Shown: piece after piece, positions 10,066 through 18,637 of the stretch
Layout: each line of letters opens with the position of its first letter
Numbering within the stretch: position 1 is the first letter of the stretch
Assembly (NCBI GenBank): GCA_027578815.1
Contig: JANBTH010000275.1
Span: forward strand, 1 to 22,607
DNA length: 22,607 nt
Direction: 5' to 3'
Source of the DNA: Coemansia sp. RSA 1804
Taxonomy: Eukaryota > Kickxellomycota > Kickxellomycetes > Kickxellales > Kickxellaceae
Notes under the pieces: generated by a model
The model's input: the letters and a program-made list of their open reading frames with translations, nothing else
What the model was told of the DNA's origin: nothing
Database searches by the model: none
Position numbers and translations under genes: made by a program

Positions 10066-10575
10066 GATGCTTTCTGGCGGTGATTTTTATTACTTCTTCC
10101 TCTCCTTTCCTACACTGTGATTTCTACGCCAAACACACCCTTTTATTCTCTTTTTTCTGTTTCTAGCCTGGATTTTCTTATATTCGCCTCAATATCATCG
10201 TATTTTTTGACTCAACATCCACGCATTTCTCCGTGCTGTCTGAGCCGTGGCTGCACAGACAGCAAGCCATCGCGAATGTGGTGGCTGCAAAACGGATCCT
10301 CTCCTCTCTTTTGACTGGTTGCTGGCGCGGATGGAGAGGAAAGAGAGAAAAAAGGATCGGCTCTCTTAGGCGCGACAGCACATCTTGTTTGTTGTGTGCA
10401 GCAATAAAAATGGGGGGGGATGCAAAAGCGTGAAGAGGGAAACCGTCCCAAAGAATTAATTTGCGTGTGCTTGCTGCTTTTGCTTCATCAACAAAAAAAG
10501 CCCTTTATTTTCCTTTCGCCTTTCTGTCGCTTCTTAATATCGTTTTCTTTCTTCCTCTTTGCTGAGGCTCTTTTT
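10066..10575. other. intergenic: glucan synthase 3' region and squalene synthase promoter
   Basis: Pyrimidine-rich DNA with no credible reading frame. It includes an AATAAA at 10403-10408 and a loose purine/pyrimidine inverted pairing between about 10294 and 10345. No RNA gene is seen. Confidence 0.6.
10403..10408 (+). terminator. candidate poly(A) signal
   Basis: AATAAA, 338 nt past the glucan synthase stop codon. The distance is long for a fungal 3' UTR, and a diffuse AT-rich signal nearer the stop may be used instead. Confidence 0.3.
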
Positions 10576-10585
10576 TATAATAAAT
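10576..10585 (+). promoter_or_regulatory. candidate TATA box of the squalene synthase gene
   Basis: TATAATAAAT lies 111 nt before the ATG at 10697, and the segment between contains no other ATG and is strongly pyrimidine-rich, as in many fungal core promoters. A TGACG half-site sits just downstream at 10602-10606. Confidence 0.5.
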
Positions 10586-10696
10586 ACACCCCGCCCGCTT
10601 CTGACGTGCGAGCAAGCTCTCTTTTTCCCCTTTATTCACTCTATCCCTTTCTTATTAATACCGTCCTTCTTTTACTTTTCATTCTCTTTTTACAAA

Positions 10697-12119
10697 ATGG
10701 CCTTTCTGGATTGGGTTTTGCATCCGACAGAGCTGTGGGCTGGGTTCTGGTATGTGATGAAACATGCGCCGCCAGACGAGAAAACAAACAAACTGCAGGT
10801 ATCGGGAGAAATGAAGCGCTGCTACGACTTTTTGGAGATGACTTCGCGTTCGTTTGCGGCAGTAATTCAGGAGCTGAATCCAAAGCTACGCGATGCGATT
10901 TGTCTGTTCTACCTTGTCCTTCGTGGTCTGGACACTATTGGTGAGTCTTCCTTTTTGTTTTTATGACCATGTTCTTTTATCTGGTACGAAATGTCTGGCT
11001 CATGTGCCAGTGGAGAAGAGGATTTATGTTACTTGAAAAGGGACGGGCTGTAGCGTGCAACTAATACTGATGGGGTGTGTACTGGCACGTATTCTTGGTG
11101 GTCCGCTTCTTTCAAAGGCTGTAGAGGATGATATGACAATTCCAGGAGCAAAGAAGCGTCGTCTGTTGGAGACGTTCCACGAAGTCATCTATCAGAAAGG
11201 ATGGACGTTCAGCGAGTCGGGGCCGGACGAGAAGGATGCGATCCTGCTTGTGGAGTTTGACGTGGTGATTACAGAGTTCCTGCTGCTGTCAGCCGAGTAC
11301 CGGGAGGTCATTGCCGACATCACCAAGCGGATGGGCGCAGGCATGGCAAAGTACACGCACACACGCGTGGAGACGCTGGACGACTACAACGAGTACTGCC
11401 ACTACGTGGCTGGGCTTGTAGGACACGGCCTGAGCAGACTGTTTGCGGTGTCGGGGCTCGAGGACAGCTCTGTTGGCGAGCGGCTGGAGCTTGCAAACTC
11501 GATGGGGCTGTTTCTGCAAAAGACCAATATCACGCGCGACATCAACGAGGATGTCCTGGACGGCAGGTGCTTCTGGCCCAAGACGATCTGGTCTGCTTAC
11601 GCTGACAACGAGGACGATCTTATTTCCAAGCGCAACCGCGAGAACGGCATGCGCGCGCTCAACGAGATGTGTCTTAACGTGCTTGCGCATATTCCAGATG
11701 TTATGGAATATCTGAGCCAGATCAAGGAGCCCTCGGTGTTCAGGTTCTGTGCCATTCCGCAGGTCATGGCGGTGGCTACCATTGTGCTGTGCTTTGACAA
11801 CGCCAATGTTCTTGACGACAATGTCAAGATTCGCAAGGGCGAGGCTCTCAAGCTCATTTCGCAGGCCACCACCCTGGACAGCGTAAAGCGCGTGTTCTAC
11901 AGATACATGGTTGATTTGGAGAAGAAGAACCACCCCGACAACCACGTTTACGAGCAGGTGCGCAAGATTACCCAAAAGACCAAGAAAGATATTGCTGCGA
12001 CACTCAAGGGTGGTGCGCCGGTCGACTTTACCATGGAGTATCTGGCCATAGCCTTGTTCCTGGTCACCGCGTTCTTTTTCTTCTACTCTTACTCGCAATC
12101 TAAACATGAGCTTGTGTAG
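10697..12119 (+). CDS. ERG9: squalene synthase (farnesyl-diphosphate farnesyltransferase)
   Basis: Joins two farnesyl diphosphates through presqualene diphosphate to squalene, using NADPH, at the ER membrane; first committed step of sterol synthesis. Exons 10697-10940 and 11125-12119 give 412 codons, within the usual family length. The start has a strong context (ACAAAATGG). Family signatures are all present: the first Asp-rich motif DTIEDDM at residues 79-85, formed across the exon junction; YCHYVAGLVGHGLSRLF; the second Asp-rich motif KTNITRDINED with D220 and D224, followed by GRCFWP. A C-terminal hydrophobic segment (about 383-402) followed by a short polar tail is the expected ER anchor. 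The splice junction is fixed by the conserved motif: exon 1 ends in G and exon 2 starts AG, restoring the Glu codon. Very secure identification. Confidence 0.97.
10941..11124 (+). other. intron of the squalene synthase gene
   Basis: 184-bp GT-AG intron with donor GTGAGT and acceptor CTGTAG, phase 1. ACTAAT near 11060 is a plausible branch site. Removal restores the invariant DTIEDD motif, which gives strong support to both boundaries. Confidence 0.92.
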
Positions 12120-12529
12120 GGCCCTCCTTTTACTTTCTTTTTCTTTTTTATAGAGTTGGGAAGAAAAGAAATATCTTCTTTTGTTTCTGGTTTCATAAAT
12201 TGTCACTGTCTCTTGTAATTGGCAATGGATATGATGTTTTAACTCTACAAGTAATGTCAATGTAAAAACAAGCATATTGGACATGCACATGTCTGAGCTT
12301 GTCGTATGTAGTTCAGATATAAAATAAAAATTGCTTTGTAAAAAAGACACATATTTTCAGTATAACCATTACGAATTCATTTGTAACATGTGTTCTAACC
12401 GTGCGCTTTATTAGAGAGGTTGGGATTCTGAAGATTGGAGTTTTATCTTTTATCTTTGTCTTTTTTCTCCAGTTTCAGTTTTAGTGTTTGTCAACCATAT
12501 TTCTCTTCAACTACACACGTTCACAAAAT
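12120..12529. other. intergenic region between squalene synthase and the F-box-like gene
   Basis: AT-rich DNA holding the 3' end of the squalene synthase transcript (AATAAA at 12323-12328) and a T-rich leader before the next gene. No reading frame or RNA gene is recognised. Confidence 0.6.
12323..12328 (+). terminator. candidate poly(A) signal of squalene synthase
   Basis: AATAAA about 200 nt after the stop codon, in AT-rich DNA. Confidence 0.45.
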
Positions 12530-14053
12530 ATGAATATCAACAGTCTACCAACAGAAATCCTCCTTGCTATTCTCAAGCCCCTCTGCAAGGAGGAGTTCTA
12601 TATCAACAATATTATGCAAAGGCCTATGAATATTCTTTCAGTCTGTCAGAAATGGCGGCAGCTTGCCTTACCGGTGAGCTTTAACACGATATTTATTATC
12701 TTCAATAAAAACCTACAAACTAATATGGATGCAATGTCTGATGATATGAAGCAGTATCCACGTACTGTTGACATTAGAGTCAGCTATATGAGTAACGATC
12801 CTGTGGGATGTCTGGAGAAAGCTCTCGAGAAACTTCAGGCAAACAAGAGGTTTCTTGACAATGTCGTGAATTTAGCTTTGAGTTTTGATATTCCATACGA
12901 GTCTATTGATCCCAACTTGGATAACTCAGTAAGAGATAGACTTGCTAGGATGGCCAAGGATATAAACATATTGCTTCCAAACATTTCATCGATATTCAAA
13001 TATCCCTATACGTATAATAGGTCATTGAATTTTGCTTTGGCTGCTTTACTCAAACTATATGCACCTCAACTAACACAGGTGGGCTTAAAGCCTTCATTGT
13101 TGGATTCAGATACAAGGCTAACCAATTCGCTGTCCGATTTTAGACTTCTTTGGGAGGAGGATTCATCAATTATTCAAAAGATAAATGTGGATAATCTTAC
13201 AAGGCTAAAACTATCAGGCGTTAGCGAGTCGTTTGACTGGAGCGTCTTTTCTCATGAAGATGCTAATGGCTCGAATGTGCTTCATTTTCCGGCTCTACAG
13301 TCACTTTTTATTAATACTACTCAAATACATATGACGAACGATGAAGGCAATACCACGCTGGTTGGCTCGCGCAATAGGTTTGCCTATACATTAGATGCAC
13401 CAAATCTCGAGTTCTTGGTCGTGAAAACACTTTGTCCGCTAACCTGCTCTTTGATAGCATCGATATCCACCAAAAGATCTCTTAAAAAGTTTACCATATC
13501 AAACAACTGCGAGTTTAGATTTGTATTCTATGGATTTAGTTTATCAGATACAGTCAAAAATGTGTTTGAACAACACTATAAGGACTCTATCGCAAACCTA
13601 AAAGTCGATGTTTTTCAACTTGCAAATGACCTGCAAGCCATTGACGGTTTCACATGTTCTGCGGTGGAAGCATTTGTAGAAGAGAAGATTACTACGTCGG
13701 ACGTAGAGCGCATATGCTGGCCACAAGTAACAAGGTTGAATGTCATGCTTTTGATAGATCTAGCTGACATCATGGAACTCATTAGATCAAAACTGCCCAA
13801 TCTAGTAAAACTAGAAGCATATTATATTGATCTGAAACGGAAAAGGGGTGCTTCGTTTGTCATTCCGGAACTTCAGGATGGCGCTATTAGCCCAATCGAG
13901 TGCAAGCTCAGGTCGCTGGTGTATGGGTATGACGATTGTTTTTCAAAAGTTCCAAAGAAAGTACTCAAGGTGTTTGAAGAGTCAATGGCTAAGGTGGTAC
14001 CGTCTTTGAAGGATGTTAGTTTTGGCAGGCCAAAGTATGATACAATGACATAA
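12530..14053 (+). CDS. F-box-like protein with leucine-rich C-terminal region
   Basis: Single-exon frame of 507 codons. The N-terminus (NINSLPTEILLAILKPL, then a gap, then ILSVCQKWRQLALP) has the F-box pattern LPxEIL...C..W, which in known proteins binds Skp1 in SCF ubiquitin ligases. The rest has irregular Leu-rich segments such as LTRLKLSG, FPALQSLFI and APNLEFLVV, suggesting degenerate leucine-rich repeats that would select a substrate. No substrate can be named. The ATG at 12530 has a good context (CAAAATG) and begins right at the F-box; no in-frame ATG precedes it. The gene is clearly richer in A and T than its neighbours, with many Ile, Asn and Lys codons, which suggests a fast-evolving or lineage-specific gene. 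The F-box is probable; the full role is unknown. Confidence 0.78.
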   Translation: MNINSLPTEILLAILKPLCKEEFYINNIMQRPMNILSVCQKWRQLALPVSFNTIFIIFNKNLQTNMDAMSDDMKQYPRTVDIRVSYMSNDPVGCLEKALEKLQANKRFLDNVVNLALSFDIPYESIDPNLDNSVRDRLARMAKDINILLPNISSIFKYPYTYNRSLNFALAALLKLYAPQLTQVGLKPSLLDSDTRLTNSLSDFRLLWEEDSSIIQKINVDNLTRLKLSGVSESFDWSVFSHEDANGSNVLHFPALQSLFINTTQIHMTNDEGNTTLVGSRNRFAYTLDAPNLEFLVVKTLCPLTCSLIASISTKRSLKKFTISNNCEFRFVFYGFSLSDTVKNVFEQHYKDSIANLKVDVFQLANDLQAIDGFTCSAVEAFVEEKITTSDVERICWPQVTRLNVMLLIDLADIMELIRSKLPNLVKLEAYYIDLKRKRGASFVIPELQDGAISPIECKLRSLVYGYDDCFSKVPKKVLKVFEESMAKVVPSLKDVSFGRPKYDTMT

Positions 14054-14276
14054 CGCCTATTCGCAACTGAGCACCATAACGTTTTCATTTTCGCTTTTTT
14101 TATTTTTTGTATGGCTAAAACAAAGTAAATTGACAAGCAATGGTTGAATGACAATGAAGAATCGAGTGCGAATGATGACGCCTTGCAAACACTGATGAGC
14201 AATGGGCACGAAATCTGTTGCATCACAGGCAAAAATGCAACAACATCTGGGTGGCATGATAAATTACTTGCTGCCC

Positions 14277-14282
14277 AATAAA
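14277..14282 (+). terminator. candidate poly(A) signal of the F-box-like gene
   Basis: AATAAA about 220 nt after the stop codon and only 25 nt before the TATA box of the next gene, so the two transcription units are tightly packed here. Confidence 0.4.
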
Positions 14283-14306
14283 AAAGATAGCACTAGAGGA
14301 TGCGCC

Positions 14307-14314
14307 TATATATA
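14307..14314 (+). promoter_or_regulatory. candidate TATA box of the phosphoribosyltransferase gene
   Basis: TATATATA, 158 nt upstream of the ATG at 14473; the cleanest TATA element in this interval. Confidence 0.5.
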
Positions 14315-14472
14315 GTCCCAAGGATACCACCAAGAGATGGGAATAGGCGTTCTTTTCTCTTTACTCCATAAATACTTTCGATTTTTATTTATAAACCGCG
14401 CACATGCTAGGCTTTATTAATGGATAAACATACGGTATAGCCTTGGACTACTATTTCACATCACATTTTTTG

Positions 14473-15342
14473 ATGGTCATCCCTAGCACAGACGGCTCAG
14501 CTAGTCAGAGTCGCGGACGTCTGTTGCCGTCAGGGAATGGGCGCAGCCCTGGAGAGCACGTATACGAGCGGGCAATGTTTGAGGACCGAGTATGTGCGGC
14601 ACAGCAGCTGGCAACCGGGCTGCAGGAGCATGTCGGTGACCCAGACATTGTGGTTCTGTCCCTGAGCCGCGGCGGGGCGGTTGTAGCGTCGGCGGTGGCA
14701 GAGCGACTTGGCCCTAATGTCCCGCACTTTTACTACAGAGTGCGGCCTATTCCGTGCACAGCGATACCGCGGCTGTCTCTGGGAAGTGTGGCCGGCGACG
14801 GCAGCGTGCGAATAGACAACATGGTGGCCAAGAGCATGGGAATCGCATGCGATGAGATGATGGCACCACCACTTTCGACAGAAGCCGTCAGCACCGCGCA
14901 CAATGGTCCTGGGAGCGAAGGCCACAACCACGCAACGGCCGCGCTGATGCAGGCGATAGACGATATTGATATGCAGCTGCAGGAGGAGCAGGGATCCTTT
15001 TGGCGAGCGCCGCCATGCGCCAGCGACCTGACAGACAAGACCCTGCTTGTGGTTGATGACGGGATGGAGGCCGGCGACACGGTGCGCGAGGCCATCTTGC
15101 ACCTGCGCCACTGCTACCAGCCGCGCAGAATCGTCGTCGCCGTGCCCGTCTGTCTGGCTGACCTGCGGTGGCAGCTAAGGAGACACGGCGTTTGCGTGGT
15201 TGACATTGTGTCGCCGCTGTGTGTTGGGTCGATTTCCCGGTGGTATAGGCGCGGCGTGTCTGCGTCGGAGACCGAGCAGACGCTGCTGGGTAGCTTGTTT
15301 GCTGGCCCAGCAGCTGCTTCTGGCGAGTTTGACTACGAGTGA
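14473..15342 (+). CDS. bacterial-type phosphoribosyltransferase-domain protein (COG1926-like)
   Basis: 289 codons, one exon, GC-rich. The arrangement follows the predicted phosphoribosyltransferases best known from bacteria: FEDRVCAAQQLATGL, then DIVVLSLSRGGAVVASAVAERLG (SRGG at residues 65-68), a middle segment RLSLGSVAGDGSVRIDN, the PRPP-loop equivalent VVDDGMEAGDT (194-203 for V-D-D to T), VVAVPV, and a C-terminal SRWYRRG resembling the family's xxWYxxF end. The loop keeps both Asp residues, the Gly and the final Thr, but has Ala200 where the family normally has Thr. The spacer before the loop (about residues 132-190) looks longer than in bacterial members and is low in conservation. Substrate is unknown; a nucleobase has not been shown for the family. 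No in-frame ATG lies upstream of 14473 without a stop, though an unseen upstream exon is possible. Confidence 0.75.
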   Translation: MVIPSTDGSASQSRGRLLPSGNGRSPGEHVYERAMFEDRVCAAQQLATGLQEHVGDPDIVVLSLSRGGAVVASAVAERLGPNVPHFYYRVRPIPCTAIPRLSLGSVAGDGSVRIDNMVAKSMGIACDEMMAPPLSTEAVSTAHNGPGSEGHNHATAALMQAIDDIDMQLQEEQGSFWRAPPCASDLTDKTLLVVDDGMEAGDTVREAILHLRHCYQPRRIVVAVPVCLADLRWQLRRHGVCVVDIVSPLCVGSISRWYRRGVSASETEQTLLGSLFAGPAAASGEFDYE

Positions 15343-16226
15343 TGATGATGCCTCTGGAGTAGCACGTAAGGACGTTGCAGCTATTGTTTAATTGTTTAAT
15401 TATTATTTGTTTACTGGGTGAACGTTATTTTTGGATATGTTGACAGCAAACACCAGAGAGACGACATCTCGGATCTAATTGTACGAGGTTTAGGATCAGC
15501 ATGGACAACAAAGAAAGTATCAGACAAGCGCAAGGCCGCAACAAAACACAGGCAGCTGAGAACACGCCAAGCATGGCCGGCCGCCCATGATGTGTAGGCC
15601 TAATAATTAGTATGCATAAGAGTGTCATGTAACATATTACATACATATTTTACGTGTAAAAGGGAAAAGGTACATACGGATTTTCAGTCGCGAACATTAT
15701 CATTTGTATATGATTAATGGAAGGAAAGCAAATGGCGGTGGTATCCTTTGGGTGTCATGGCTGGCAATGGTAGTGATACTGGTTCTGCTGTCGTCAAAGA
15801 AGAAAGCACAAAGACTACAGACACTCTATATTTGAAAAAAGACCTAAACCTTTTTTCGGTTTATTGTGTGGGACAACGAGTTGGGTGCAAATGATCTCGG
15901 ATGAGGGCAAAGAAAAGCACAATGGCGGGTGTGGAGAGGGGCTTTTTTTCCTTTTTGCGCGCTTCCTGAATAATGATTGATGAGCAAGCTTGTTTGCAGC
16001 TGTTTGGTTCCACATCCATTCGCAGTTCATGCTGTCTGCCACACTCTCGCCTTCGCCTTTGTGTCCAAACGGCGGGAGAGAGGCGCTGCTGCCCATTCTT
16101 TTCTTGCTCTTCAATGTCCGCCGCTGTCGCGAGGTGTCAATTGCCTCCAATGTTGTTGTGGCAAGCAAGCAAGCAGTCTTGGTTCTTGGTTCTTGGGTTG
16201 ATTCTTCAATAAGAAAGTGGTCCTCT

Positions 16227-16246
16227 TTTCTTTCTTTCTTTCTTTC
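16227..16246. repeat. (TTTC)5 microsatellite
   Basis: Five TTTC units inside a longer pyrimidine-rich block upstream of the PKA gene. Confidence 0.85.
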
Positions 16247-16958
16247 TTCCTTTTCTCTTCGCTCTGCTTGTGTTTGTTCGTCTATTTCTTTTTTCTCTTC
16301 GTTAACATTATTGTGTCTTTATTTCCAGCATTACTTTCGAGCGCCTCTATTTCCTCTTTTCTCTTTCCTCTACGCGTAACCATTATATATTCAGCAACAA
16401 CAAGGACGCAAAGAGCTAGAACCCAAGTTAGGAATCATTTGCTTGAAGATTTGGGTGGCCTGTCCAACAGCCAAGAGATTGATTGATTGCTCACGCCCTG
16501 CCTTTATTCAGAGACTCACATTCCTTCCTGCTGCAGTGCACCCTTGATCGTCTTTCCCCTCCTCCTATTTCCCCTATTACTCGGTGCTATTTCCGACAGG
16601 GACACACATAGCAGCTAGCTGACTTTTTTCTTCCTTTCTTTTTTCTTCTACCTATCGTCTGACTTGGTGTATGCGCCATTGTCCTCTGCTTTCCTGCCAG
16701 CTATTCGAATAAGACTTAAGCGTCTTTTATTTTTATTCCGCTAAATTCAGGACATTGCACTGGGTCTTTTGCGTGTTATTTATTTATTGATTTATTCTAA
16801 GCACTGTCACTGCTGGTTAGCGCATAAAACAGCGACACTCGTTCACATAAACAGAGCAAGAGCCGGCAGCTGTCAGATAAAGGAAGTGTTTTATCACAAA
16901 AACGATTGTACAATAAAGGTTGGTTGGGTTCACAGAGCACCAGGATACCGGACCCGAG

Positions 16959-16969
16959 CGTCAGCGTCA
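16959..16969. promoter_or_regulatory. tandem CRE half-sites
   Basis: CGTCA occurs at 16959-16963 and again at 16965-16969 (TGACG on the other strand), spaced by six bases start to start. TGACG is the half-site of CREB/ATF-type bZIP factors, which PKA signalling regulates in several fungi. Short motifs occur by chance, and this pair may lie inside the transcribed leader. Confidence 0.25.
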
Positions 16970-17092
16970 CAGCATCCAGCAAAGAGTGTCTCATTTATCT
17001 TCCCTCCCCACACACAGTCCGTGCTACTGCACTTTTTGCCATTCGTCAGGGACCGCTTAGTGCTGTGAAAGACAACAGACAACCAAAGCACA

Positions 17093-18637
17093 ATGGCGTT
17101 CATCAACAAGATAATCCAAAAGACTAAAACTAAAATGAGCGAGAGGGACAGCGGCAGCAGCTCCAGCGGGATGACGGTGGAAAAGCCGGCGATGTTCCAG
17201 AACCTCGATTCGCCGACAGAGCCCCTGGCGCTGCCGAATTCTCCGGCTGGCGGGTATCAGCAGAACTACATAGCCACGGCGGTTGCGGTGCCTCCAGTGA
17301 CCACGTACGCAACGGTTCCGTCGCAGAGACACATGGTTCCGTCAAACGCGCCGGTGAATCCGACATCCACCAATGTGGCCACCCGTGCGGCATCGTTCTC
17401 GGTTGGCGTGCAGGCTTCCGGGAGGGGCACGGCTGCGTATGCGGCGCATCAGCCGCAGCACCACCAGCTCCAGGCCCAGACCCAGTACCAGCAGCAACAG
17501 CAGCAGCAGCAGCAGCATCCACACCAGCACCAGCATCTTCTCCACCTGCCCGGACACCACCACCATGGCCACAACCACAACCACAACCACAACCACGAGC
17601 TGTCGAACGAGGCACAGCAGCAGGCGATGCTCAATGCGCTGCCGCCGGCGCTGCAGACAGGCGACAGGACACACGAAGATACGCACGTGCAGCTGGACGG
17701 ATTCGAGATATTCCGCACGGTTGGCACAGGGTCGTTTGGGCGGGTGCGGCTGGTGCGGCACAAGACCACAGGCAAGTACTACGCGATGAAGGTGCTGCGC
17801 AAGAGCCACGTTGTGCGAGCCAAGCAGGTGGAGCATGTCAACAGCGAGCGGCGGATCCTGGCAGAGTGCAGCTGTCCGTTCATAGTGTACATGCTGGGGA
17901 CGTGCCAGGACCACGCAAACCTGTACTTCTTCATGGAGTATGTGGTGGGTGGCGAGCTGTTCACGTATCTGCGGCGATACCACCAGTTTCCGTCGCCGGT
18001 GGCCAAGTTCTACGCGGCCGAGGTGCTGCTGGCGCTGGAGTACATGCATGCGCGCAACATCATTTGGCGCGACACCAAGCCTGAGAACATCCTGCTGGAC
18101 TCGACCGGCCACGTCAAGCTGACAGACATGGGCTTTGCCAAGAAGGTTGTTGACCGCACGTGGACGCTGTGCGGAACGCCCGACTATCTGGCGCCCGAGG
18201 TCATCCAGGCCAAGGGCTACGGCCGGTCGGTTGACTGGTGGGCGCTGGGCGTGCTTATCTTTGAGATGATAGCCGGGTACCCGCCCTTCTACGACGAGGA
18301 CCACTACCGCCTGTACGAGAAGATCATGGCCGGCCGCATCCAGTGGCCCACGCAGTTCGATCCTGTTGCGCGCGACCTTGTCAGCCGCCTGCTGACCGCC
18401 GATCTGTCGCGCCGTCTGGGCAACCTGCACCGCGGGTCCGCCGACATCAAGGACCACCGCTGGTTCGCCGAGGTCGACTGGAACCGCCTGGCTGCCAGGG
18501 AGATCCCCGCGCCCCTGATCCCCACTCAGAAGGTCGAAGGCGACACAAGCAACTTTGACCGCTATCCAGAGACCGCCGAGACCTACGGCGACATGGCCTC
18601 CGAGGACCCCTACGCCAATCTGTTTCCCGACTTTTGA
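17093..18637 (+). CDS. cAMP-dependent protein kinase catalytic subunit (AGC kinase)
   Basis: 514 codons, one exon, start in good context (ACAATGG). Phosphorylates Ser/Thr in nutrient and morphogenesis signalling when cAMP releases the regulatory subunit. Residues 1-200 are low-complexity: a 9-Gln run (133-141), a His-rich block (142-168). The kinase domain begins near 204: glycine loop GTGSFGRV (211-218), Lys233 in AMK, helix-C Glu252, catalytic loop RDTKPEN from D327, metal motif DMG at 345-347, activation-loop TLCGTPDYLAPE with the phosphorylatable Thr358. The C-tail has FDRYPE, EDPYANLF and the terminal FPDF, the hallmark FxxF end of PKA rather than of other AGC kinases. Asp327, Lys329, Asn332 and Asp345 are kept, so activity is likely, but Leu-to-Thr in the catalytic loop, Tyr-to-Trp before RD, and Phe-to-Met in DFG are unusual. 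A TPK-family member; paralogue status is unknown. Confidence 0.95.
   Translation: MAFINKIIQKTKTKMSERDSGSSSSGMTVEKPAMFQNLDSPTEPLALPNSPAGGYQQNYIATAVAVPPVTTYATVPSQRHMVPSNAPVNPTSTNVATRAASFSVGVQASGRGTAAYAAHQPQHHQLQAQTQYQQQQQQQQQHPHQHQHLLHLPGHHHHGHNHNHNHNHELSNEAQQQAMLNALPPALQTGDRTHEDTHVQLDGFEIFRTVGTGSFGRVRLVRHKTTGKYYAMKVLRKSHVVRAKQVEHVNSERRILAECSCPFIVYMLGTCQDHANLYFFMEYVVGGELFTYLRRYHQFPSPVAKFYAAEVLLALEYMHARNIIWRDTKPENILLDSTGHVKLTDMGFAKKVVDRTWTLCGTPDYLAPEVIQAKGYGRSVDWWALGVLIFEMIAGYPPFYDEDHYRLYEKIMAGRIQWPTQFDPVARDLVSRLLTADLSRRLGNLHRGSADIKDHRWFAEVDWNRLAAREIPAPLIPTQKVEGDTSNFDRYPETAETYGDMASEDPYANLFPDF
17489..17515 (+). repeat. CAG/CAA polyglutamine tract
   Basis: Nine Gln codons (residues 133-141 of the kinase), eight of them CAG, with one CAA interruption at the third codon. 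Such tracts vary in length between strains. Confidence 0.9.
17567..17596 (+). repeat. CACAAC hexamer repeat encoding His-Asn units
   Basis: GGC followed by CAC(AAC CAC)x4 encodes G-H-N-H-N-H-N-H-N-H, residues 159-168 of the kinase N-terminus. The exact nucleotide periodicity points to slippage as its origin. Confidence 0.9.

Larger units (their letters stand above)
14054..14472. other. intergenic: F-box gene 3' region and phosphoribosyltransferase promoter
   Basis: AT-rich DNA carrying an AATAAA (14277-14282) and a TATA box (14307-14314). No gene is seen between the two coding regions. Confidence 0.6.
15343..17092. other. gene-free stretch before the PKA gene
   Basis: 1.75 kb with no recognisable coding region. 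It includes AT-rich DNA just after the phosphoribosyltransferase stop, a TTTC microsatellite, strongly pyrimidine-rich blocks (about 16220-16370 and 16500-16660), and an ATG-free segment of about 400 nt directly before the PKA start, which is compatible with a long leader. Two CGTCA elements lie at 16959-16969. Confidence 0.6.

Noticed and set aside
11289..12350. 353-codon minus-strand frame opposite squalene synthase exon 2
   Set aside because: Antisense shadow of a secure gene, with no recognisable domain.
12488..12529. Fourteen-codon N-terminal extension of the F-box-like protein
   Set aside because: The extension begins with TTG, not ATG, and the F-box pattern starts right after the ATG at 12530.
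17342..18457. 371-codon minus-strand frame opposite the PKA gene
   Set aside because: Antisense shadow; its Val/Leu runs are the reverse reading of the Gln and His repeats.
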